A stretch of DNA of 64,000 nt, from assembly GCF_021869765.1 (NCBI RefSeq), contig NZ_CP084580.1, positions 2,728,001 to 2,792,000 on the forward strand. Reading direction: 5' to 3'. Source of the DNA: Chryseobacterium sp. MEBOG06 (lineage in GTDB: Bacteria; Bacteroidota; Bacteroidia; Flavobacteriales; Weeksellaceae). Under the pieces are notes generated by a model that was not told the DNA's origin, searched no databases, and saw only the letters and a list, made by a program, of their open reading frames with translations. The position numbers and the translations under genes were made by a program. Of the stretch, positions 45,344 through 51,384 are shown piece after piece. The first letter of the stretch is position 1, and each line of letters opens with the position of its first letter.

Positions 45344-46462
45344 ATGCATCAGTTTACTATTGGAATTGAAGAAGAATATCAGATCATTGATGTTGACAGC
45401 AGAGATCTTGTTTCTCACGTTTCAAAAATCATTGAAGGTGGAAAAGCTGTTTTAAGTGAAAATTTAAAACACGAAATGCATGAATCCATGATTGAAATGG
45501 AAACAGGCATCTGCCAGAATATTCAGGAGGCCAGAGCAGAATTAACGAGTTTAAGAAGACATCTTATCAATACTGCTCATGAACAGGGACTTCGTGTTTC
45601 CGGAGGGGGTACACATCCTTTTTCGCATTGGTCTGACAATACGATCACCCAGGGGGAAAGATATGTGAAAATTGTAGATGATATGGGAGATGTAGCCCGG
45701 GAAAATCTTATTTTTGGACTTCATGTACACATCGGGATCCCAAATCGTGAAGAAGGAGTGAGAATTCAGAATGTGATGCGCTATTTTCTGCCTCACGTGT
45801 ATGCTCTTTCTACTAACTCGCCATTTTGGATCGGAAGATATACCGGCTTCAAATCCTACAGACAGGAAATTTTCGTAAAATTTCCGAGAACCGGTATTCC
45901 GAGTTATTTTAATTCTCTGGCAGAATTTGACAGCTATGTTGATCTTCTGGTGAAGACCGGAACCATTGACAATGCCAAGAAAATATGGTGGGATCTGCGG
46001 GTTCACCCATTCTACCCTACTATTGAATTCAGAATCTGCGATATGCCTTTAAGGATTGACGAAACAGTATGTCTAGCAGCCATCATGCAGAGTTTGGTGG
46101 CAAAGATCTATAAGCTGCATCAGCAGAATCTGAGTTTCAGAAGCTACAGAAGGCTGCTGCTGAATGAAAATAAATGGCGTGCTTCCAAAAGTGGTATTGA
46201 AGCTCATTTGATTGATTTTGGAAAAGAGGAATCAGTTCCTTATCCATATTTATTAAAAGAACTGCTAGAGTTTATTGATGATGTGGTAGATGATTTGGGG
46301 TGCCGTCATGAGGTAGAATATGCCTGGAAAATTCTGGAAAACGGAACCGGAGCAGACCGACAGCTTCAGATCTTTAAGGAAACAGGCGATCTTACAAAAG
46401 TTGTAGATTATATGATTTCTGAAACAGAATATGGCATCACCCATGGGGAAACTGCTTCATAA
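45344..46462 (+). CDS. Carboxylate-amine ligase, GCS2 (YbdK-like)
   Basis: 372 residues of the glutamate-cysteine ligase family 2 fold, with the N-terminal signature TIGIEEEYQIID (metal-binding Glu cluster), GGTHPFSHW and FGLHVHIGI, plus a later VHPFYPTIEFRICDMPL. Family enzymes activate a carboxylate with ATP and join it to an amine; E. coli YbdK has weak gamma-glutamylcysteine synthetase activity. Its place between ATP-grasp and amidotransferase-like genes argues for a dedicated biosynthetic role rather than housekeeping glutathione synthesis. Confidence 0.93.
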   Translation: MHQFTIGIEEEYQIIDVDSRDLVSHVSKIIEGGKAVLSENLKHEMHESMIEMETGICQNIQEARAELTSLRRHLINTAHEQGLRVSGGGTHPFSHWSDNTITQGERYVKIVDDMGDVARENLIFGLHVHIGIPNREEGVRIQNVMRYFLPHVYALSTNSPFWIGRYTGFKSYRQEIFVKFPRTGIPSYFNSLAEFDSYVDLLVKTGTIDNAKKIWWDLRVHPFYPTIEFRICDMPLRIDETVCLAAIMQSLVAKIYKLHQQNLSFRSYRRLLLNENKWRASKSGIEAHLIDFGKEESVPYPYLLKELLEFIDDVVDDLGCRHEVEYAWKILENGTGADRQLQIFKETGDLTKVVDYMISETEYGITHGETAS

Positions 46463-46495
46463 TATTTTTGGTAACTTTACAAAAAATATGATGTA

Positions 46496-47329
46496 ATGAA
46501 AGATATTCGAATTGCCCTTCTGGACATGAATAACAACCATGTCAATCAAGGCTTTAGAAACATTAAAGAAATTTCTGAAGCTTTTCAGAATAGCTCTGAA
46601 GAAAACGTTACCATCAAAACGTTTGATGTAAGGTTTAAAGATGAAATGCCGGAGATTACAGACTTTGATATTTTTATTTCTTCGGGCGGACCGGGAACTC
46701 CTCACAGAGAAGGTCTTGCCTGGGAAGACAGATTCGCTGATTTTTTGAATGCTGTTTTTGAGCATAATCAGCATAGTGATGATAAAAAATATCTATTCCT
46801 GATCTGTCACTCATTCCAACTGGCAAGCATTCACTGGCAGTTAGGCAATATCTGTAAAAGAAAATCCTACTCTTTCGGCGTAATGCCTGTTCACAAAACA
46901 AAGGAAGGCAAAGAAGAGTTTTTATTTAAAAATCTTAAAGATCCATTCTATGCAGTAGACTCCAGAGCCTATCAGTTTATTGAGCCGGATCATGACCGTT
47001 TGGAAGAACTTGGAATGACCATAATGGCTATTGAGAAGTTCCGCCCTCATATTAATCTCGAAAGAGCAGTGATGGCTGTTCGTTTCTCAGATGAAATATT
47101 CGGAACCCAGTTTCACCCTGAAGCCAACCCAGAGTCTCTGATTGAAAATCTGAAAGATGATAAAAACAGAGAAGCGATGATTGAAAACTTTGGAATGGAA
47201 AAATATCTTGAAACGATGGACAGAATAGATGATGAAGATAAAATCATCCTGACCAGAAATCAGATTCTTCCAAAATTCCTTCAGTTTGCAAAAAAAAACA
47301 TTTTGAAAGAAATTGAGTCTTTGGCTTAG
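46496..47329 (+). CDS. Class I glutamine amidotransferase-like protein
   Basis: 277 residues with the GATase1 fold: ISSGGPGTPH near the oxyanion strand, the nucleophile position Cys in LICHSFQLAS, and the His/Glu pair in FGTQFHPEANPESL. The elbow lacks the canonical G-x-C-x-G glycines (LICHS instead), so it may use a different acyl substrate, act as a peptidase or be altered in activity. It could release ammonia for, or trim products of, the neighbouring ligases. It starts 33 bp after the GCS2 gene. Confidence 0.85.
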   Translation: MKDIRIALLDMNNNHVNQGFRNIKEISEAFQNSSEENVTIKTFDVRFKDEMPEITDFDIFISSGGPGTPHREGLAWEDRFADFLNAVFEHNQHSDDKKYLFLICHSFQLASIHWQLGNICKRKSYSFGVMPVHKTKEGKEEFLFKNLKDPFYAVDSRAYQFIEPDHDRLEELGMTIMAIEKFRPHINLERAVMAVRFSDEIFGTQFHPEANPESLIENLKDDKNREAMIENFGMEKYLETMDRIDDEDKIILTRNQILPKFLQFAKKNILKEIESLA

Positions 47330-47408
47330 CAAACCACTATTTCTTTCAATTACAATACTGAAATCGGGCAGAAATGCTCGATTTTTTAACATCACAAAAG
47401 AAAAAAAT

Positions 47409-48587
47409 ATGATCCCAAAATACAGACAACAGTTTAATCAGGAATTTTCACAGGAAAAATATCAGAAGCTTAAAGATATTCTAACCCAAAAAGGAGGTAT
47501 AGAACCTACTTTCAGAGTTTCAGAAAGTCCTATTTTTCTGACTAAAGAATTTCAAAACAAACTTATTGATGCCAGCGAAAGTATCATCAGCCAGATTAAA
47601 GCAATTCCAGCTGAAATTCTTCAGAATGCGATCCCTGAAAACTGCAAAGTGCCCAATGATACAGCCCAGCCTCACTTTTTCACCATCGATTTTGGGGTCT
47701 GTAAAAGTGAAAATGGAGAAGTTGAACCCCAGCTTATAGAACTTCAGGCTTTCCCTTCTTTGTATGCTTTTCAAAAGGTATATGAGGAAACTTTCTGTGA
47801 GGTTTATCCTTTTCTTTCGGAAATCAGAAATCCTATGCATCCAGAGGATTTCAAAAAATATTTACAGGAGCTGATCGTAGGGGATGAAAATCCTGAAAAT
47901 GTAATCCTGCTTGAAATCTTCCCGGAAAAACAGAAAACAGCTATTGATTTTGCTTTAACAGAGCAATTATTAGGAATAAAAACAGTCTGCCTGACAAAGG
48001 TAAAGAAAACGGGCAAAAAGCTTTATTATGATAACAATGGAAAACTGATAGAAATTAAAAGAATCTACAATAGAGTTATTTTTGATGAGCTGGATCGTAT
48101 TCCTGATCTTACTACTGAATTTAATTTCCGTGATGAGGTTGATGTAAAGTGGATTACCCATCCGAACTGGTTCTTTAAAATATCAAAGTTTCTTTTACCT
48201 TTATTACATCATCAATTCGTCCCGAAAAGCTATTTTCTACATGAGTTTCCGGAACATGAAAATCTTGAAAATTTTGTTTTAAAACCTCTATTTTCATTTG
48301 CAGGAAGCGGTGTTAATTTAAATCCGACTCAGGAAATTACAGCTTCTATTGAGGATAAAGAAAATTATATTCTGCAGAGAAAGGTAAACTATGAACCTAT
48401 TTTTGAAGATATCAATGGTGAATATTCAAAAGCTGAGATCCGTTTGTTGTATATTTGGCGGGAAAATGATGAACATCCTATCCTATTGGAAAATCTTAGC
48501 AGAATGACCAAGGCAGCGATGATCAATGTAGATTTCAATAAGAAAGATGCCATCTGGATTGGAAGTTCTAATGCATTTTTTGGATAA
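47409..48587 (+). CDS. ATP-grasp protein, glutathionylspermidine-synthase-like (third ligase)
   Basis: 392 residues from the ATG at 47409. The C-terminal half shows FVLKPLFSFAGSGVNLNPT (ATP-binding Lys and Gly-rich loop), YILQRKVNYEPIF, AEIRLLYIWREND and NLSRMTKAAMINVDFNKK, in the order seen in glutathionylspermidine-synthase-type ATP-grasps. The N-terminal half (FFTIDFGVCKSENGEVEPQLIELQAFPSLYAF) supplies the Glu-rich binding strand. I prefer 47409 because the upstream codons do not look protein-like. Last gene of the cluster; its 3' end is duplicated in decayed form at 49267-49433. Confidence 0.85.
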   Translation: MIPKYRQQFNQEFSQEKYQKLKDILTQKGGIEPTFRVSESPIFLTKEFQNKLIDASESIISQIKAIPAEILQNAIPENCKVPNDTAQPHFFTIDFGVCKSENGEVEPQLIELQAFPSLYAFQKVYEETFCEVYPFLSEIRNPMHPEDFKKYLQELIVGDENPENVILLEIFPEKQKTAIDFALTEQLLGIKTVCLTKVKKTGKKLYYDNNGKLIEIKRIYNRVIFDELDRIPDLTTEFNFRDEVDVKWITHPNWFFKISKFLLPLLHHQFVPKSYFLHEFPEHENLENFVLKPLFSFAGSGVNLNPTQEITASIEDKENYILQRKVNYEPIFEDINGEYSKAEIRLLYIWRENDEHPILLENLSRMTKAAMINVDFNKKDAIWIGSSNAFFG

Positions 48588-48609
48588 AAAAATTTAAAAC
48601 TAATATACA

Positions 48610-49038
48610 TGAAAGAAAGCTCAGCAACTTTCAAAGAATTTGACAGTAACAACAGGGTAACAAGAAGAAGAGATCTATTACCTGGATGGATAAAATTTTC
48701 TTATGGATCTTTTTAATTGGAGGCCCAATAGCCGCTATTTTATTAATCTTAGACCCTTTTCTCAACCATACCAACCTATCTATATATGGAATTAACGCCC
48801 ATCATCCTTATTCAATGACAGAACTTTTGATATGTTTACTATTTACTTACAAAGGCATTGTGACCTACGACTTTGGTTTGAACAAAAATGCCCCCCAAGC
48901 GCTATCATTGATGCAATAATAGGCATTGTCATTTGCTTTATTATGATGGCAATTATCCCTTTTACTATCCCCAATATCAACTTTACACTGAGATTAGAAC
49001 TTATCCCGTTGCATTTTCACCTTATAAAAATGCAATAA
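48610..49038 (+). pseudogene. Small membrane protein with two frameshifts
   Basis: Three consecutive frames join into one plausible protein of about 143 residues: MKESSATFKEFDSNNRVTRR and DLLPGWIK, then a membrane helix (FLWIFLIGGPIAAILLILD), then STNAHHPYSMTE-like loop sequence and a third part with helix AIIDAIIGIVICFIMMAIIPF. The first shift lies at an AAAA run near 48689-48692 and the second at a run of six C near 48892-48897. Each is repaired by one added base. Function unknown. It is either a decayed gene or a sequence with two homopolymer undercalls. Confidence 0.65.
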
Positions 49039-49065
49039 AGAAAATCTGGGAAAATTCTTAACAAA

Positions 49066-49100
49066 CAAAAACCTCCAAAATTCTGGAGGTTTTGTTTTTT
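49066..49100. terminator. Terminator after the small membrane protein
   Basis: CAAAAACCTCCA / TGGAGGTTTTG hairpin followed by a run of T on the plus strand, and usable on the minus strand as well. Confidence 0.82.
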
Positions 49101-49266
49101 CTTATTGTTCTTTCATTAATTCCTGATCTATCATAATCAATTATTTATCAGTACTTCTTTTTCTATTTTTTTTAAAAATCACAATCAGAAAAAGTATAGG
49201 AAATTATCGTTAAACCAATACCTGCAAAGGTTTTTAAAACTCCATTAATTGTGATTTATTTCAAAA
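49101..49266. other. Degenerate intergenic stretch
   Basis: No intact gene. On the minus strand, about 49144-49240, there are two short overlapping frames (AGIGLTIIS and LFLIVIFKKNRKRSTDK followed by a stop) that together look like the end of a small membrane protein. Too short and broken to call a gene. Confidence 0.3.
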
Positions 49267-49433
49267 ACAAAAGCTATTTATTGTATATTTGCCGCGGAAA
49301 AAAATGATGTGGACACCCTATCTAATTGGGAAATCTTATAGAAAGATCAAAATAGTATGGATAATGTGGATTTCAACAAGAATATTCAATAGGATGGGAG
49401 TTCTAAAGTTTTTTTACAAAAGCTAAAATTTAA
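49267..49433 (+). pseudogene. Decayed copy of the 3' end of the ligase gene at 47409
   Basis: This stretch aligns base for base, with small gaps, to about 48426-48600. Matching pieces in order are AAAAGCT, TTGTATATTTG, AAAATGATG, CCTATC-TATTGG-AAATCTTA, AATGTGGATTTCAACAAGAA and GGAAGTTCTAA-like sequence. Translated, it gives LLYICRGKK and DNVDFNKN with stops, against LLYIWREND and INVDFNKK in the intact gene. It is a remnant of a second copy, now non-coding, and serves as the upstream region of the next operon. Confidence 0.8.
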
Positions 49434-49441
49434 CTATTAGA

Positions 49442-49900
49442 ATGAACAGAAAAACATTTATTCAAAAATCTTTTCATGGAATTTTATATGCAGGATTAGG
49501 TAGTACCTTATTATCCTGTATACAAGATAATTTTAATGATGAAATTAATACCTTTAACAATAATGATCAATTAAAAAAGAGATTCAAGCCGATTTATATA
49601 ATTAGTGAAAATTCTGACATTAAAGGAAGAAAATCAAGATCAGTAAATTTTGACAGAAGAAAAGTTATCCTTATGGAATTTGTAAGTCTTGGATATATTA
49701 CCTTAAATGAGTCTATCAGTGAAACTAATAAAACCAATAAGAATTTAAAAATAATGAAGTTGAATGATGAGTTTTCATGTGTCCTTTTCAAGGAACCTAT
49801 CCAAATAAGCCTACCCAATACATTTACAAAACTTAAGTTTCAATATATACATTACAGTGAGCTTAGCGAAAACTTTACAAAAAAAGAAATAATATTTTAA
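49442..49900 (+). CDS. Lipoprotein opening the ferredoxin-JAMM operon
   Basis: 152 residues with a lipoprotein signal: positive start, hydrophobic GILYAGLG and lipobox LLSC, giving lipidated Cys26. The mature part is polar and Asn/Lys/Ser-rich with several beta strands (FKPIYIISE, RKVILMEFVSLGYITL). No domain that I recognise. The next gene starts 1 bp after its stop, so they form one operon. The N-terminus also has a weak Tat-like look (NRKTFIQK), without the twin arginine. Role unknown; probably an envelope anchor or receptor for the system. Confidence 0.75.
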   Translation: MNRKTFIQKSFHGILYAGLGSTLLSCIQDNFNDEINTFNNNDQLKKRFKPIYIISENSDIKGRKSRSVNFDRRKVILMEFVSLGYITLNESISETNKTNKNLKIMKLNDEFSCVLFKEPIQISLPNTFTKLKFQYIHYSELSENFTKKEIIF

Positions 49901-49901
49901 G

Positions 49902-50849
49902 ATGGCTTTTACTATTGGCGAAAAAATTCTGGTACAGGGTGAACATTGTATAGAATGTACTATGTGTGTTCCGGAGTGTCCGGAACAGGCTATAGATGAT
50001 ACTGAAATGTATTTGGATGTAGGTGGATATGTATCTCTTAAGGGGGTAACAATATCAATAAATGTAGAAAAATGTACCGGTTGTGGCGACTGTATTCCAG
50101 TCTGTCCCACTTCAGTTTTTTCTTACTTAAATCAACCTAATCCTGATCCTGGAGGCAATAATAATGGAGGAGGTACTGTTGGTGGTGGTAATCAACCCGG
50201 AGAGGATGGACAAGATAAAGATCCTTGCTTACAAGCTTCCAAATCCGCTGCTCACGCAACACAATTATCTCAAACTAATGCATTTAATAATGCATTCAAC
50301 ACAATCGGAGGAATGAATGATGGAAAAGAGCACGGTTATGTACTCGGAAGTCAAAATGGAGCGATTGTTTCTACCGACATACAGCATGGAGGTCCGAATA
50401 ACATGACTTTGAATCATAATTTTGAAAATCCAGTGGGGAGCATACATATCCATCCGGCCAACGATTCACCTCCCTCAGTAGGAGACGTATATTCTCTGAT
50501 CAATGCTTACAACGGCAATAATACTTATACCACCTATTATGTAATGAATCCCGATGGTACAGTTTATGCTCTGGCAGTAACTGATCCTGCTGCTATGAGC
50601 CAATTTCTACAGAACCATCCTTATACACAAATCCCAGGATATGCACCCAATTTTCCACCACCATTATTTGATGAATGGAATGATTTTGATGGAAGCTGGG
50701 AAATGTCATTGTCTCATATTCTGGATAAATATGATGCAGGAATGGCTTTATTAAAAAGAGATAATCAGGGGAATTTTAAAAAAATAAAGATTGATACCAA
50801 AAAAAATCCTGACGGAACTATTACTAACACTCAAACAACCTGCCCTTAA
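49902..50849 (+). CDS. Ferredoxin-JAMM fusion protein (2[4Fe-4S] plus MPN+/JAB metalloprotease)
   Basis: 315 residues, no signal peptide. Residues 16-27 (CIECTMCVPECP) and 58-69 (CTGCGDCIPVCP) are two CxxCxxCxxxCP ferredoxin motifs. A Gly/Asn linker (about 79-107, with GGNNNGGG and GGGN) leads to a C-terminal domain with E143 in KEHGYVLG, and H182, H184, S192 and D195 in GSIHIHPANDSPPSVGDV. This is a full JAMM motif, E...HxH-x7-S-x2-D, which binds Zn2+ and cuts isopeptide or peptide bonds in known JAB proteases. JAB domains also occur in bacterial toxins. The fusion is unusual, and the substrate and redox logic are unknown. Confidence 0.85.
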   Translation: MAFTIGEKILVQGEHCIECTMCVPECPEQAIDDTEMYLDVGGYVSLKGVTISINVEKCTGCGDCIPVCPTSVFSYLNQPNPDPGGNNNGGGTVGGGNQPGEDGQDKDPCLQASKSAAHATQLSQTNAFNNAFNTIGGMNDGKEHGYVLGSQNGAIVSTDIQHGGPNNMTLNHNFENPVGSIHIHPANDSPPSVGDVYSLINAYNGNNTYTTYYVMNPDGTVYALAVTDPAAMSQFLQNHPYTQIPGYAPNFPPPLFDEWNDFDGSWEMSLSHILDKYDAGMALLKRDNQGNFKKIKIDTKKNPDGTITNTQTTCP

Positions 50850-50852
50850 GTC

Positions 50853-51305
50853 ATGAAAAATACATTTACTTTCATTCTACTGATAACTCTAAGTTTCTTT
50901 TATAAAATGAATGCACAGGAAAAAGTATCCTCAAAGCAAACTATAGGGAGATTTGAGGTTAAAAAAAATAATTATATCGGAAAAAAAGTTAAGGACCTAT
51001 TAAAAGACTTAAAATTGGATATTCAACTGGTTACTTTTGGAGGAGGTTCACCTGAAGCCAATAACTTTATCACAATAAGGTTTATTGATGATATCAGAAA
51101 TTCTGATAAAAATGCAAAATCGGCCAAAATAACACTTTTCATTAAGGAACATGATAGTACCACTAACAAGTTATTCCAAAGTACTTCCGGCCTCAAAAAA
51201 AGAATTAAGAGAGACAATGTAAAATATAAGACCAATGAAGATATTTTAAAAAGATATGAAAATCTTACTATAATAGAAATTTATGCTAATTCTGATAAAA
51301 ACTAA
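50853..51305 (+). CDS. Secreted protein, last gene of the ferredoxin-JAMM operon
   Basis: 150 residues with a Sec signal peptide (MKNTFTFILLITLSFFYKMNA, cleaved before QEKVSS). The mature part is basic and beta-rich (GKKVKDLLKDLKLDIQLVTFGGG, SAKITLFIKEHDST). No recognised domain. It follows the fusion gene by 3 bp and is ended by a very strong terminator, so it belongs to the same transcript. It could be the target, an inhibitor or an envelope partner of the JAMM protein. The fact that it is exported while the fusion protein lacks a signal is a puzzle. Confidence 0.72.
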   Translation: MKNTFTFILLITLSFFYKMNAQEKVSSKQTIGRFEVKKNNYIGKKVKDLLKDLKLDIQLVTFGGGSPEANNFITIRFIDDIRNSDKNAKSAKITLFIKEHDSTTNKLFQSTSGLKKRIKRDNVKYKTNEDILKRYENLTIIEIYANSDKN

Positions 51306-51330
51306 GTTGGTATTTTCAATATCAGTAGAT

Positions 51331-51369
51331 AAAAGCATCGGCGGAACCAAAGGTTCCGCCGATGCTTTT
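51331..51369. terminator. Strong bidirectional terminator
   Basis: 18-base perfect stem AAAAGCATCGGCGGAACC with a three-base loop, between the convergent operon and cphA. Confidence 0.92.
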
Positions 51370-51384
51370 TATGATTATATATCT

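Noticed and set aside
47313..47408. Longer start for the third ligase
   Set aside because: It would overlap the end of the amidotransferase gene, and the added residues look non-coding.
49284..49291. TATATTTG as promoter of the lipoprotein operon
   Set aside because: The same bases occur in the intact ligase gene at the codons for LYIW, so it is explained as part of the decayed copy. A secondary promoter use cannot be excluded.
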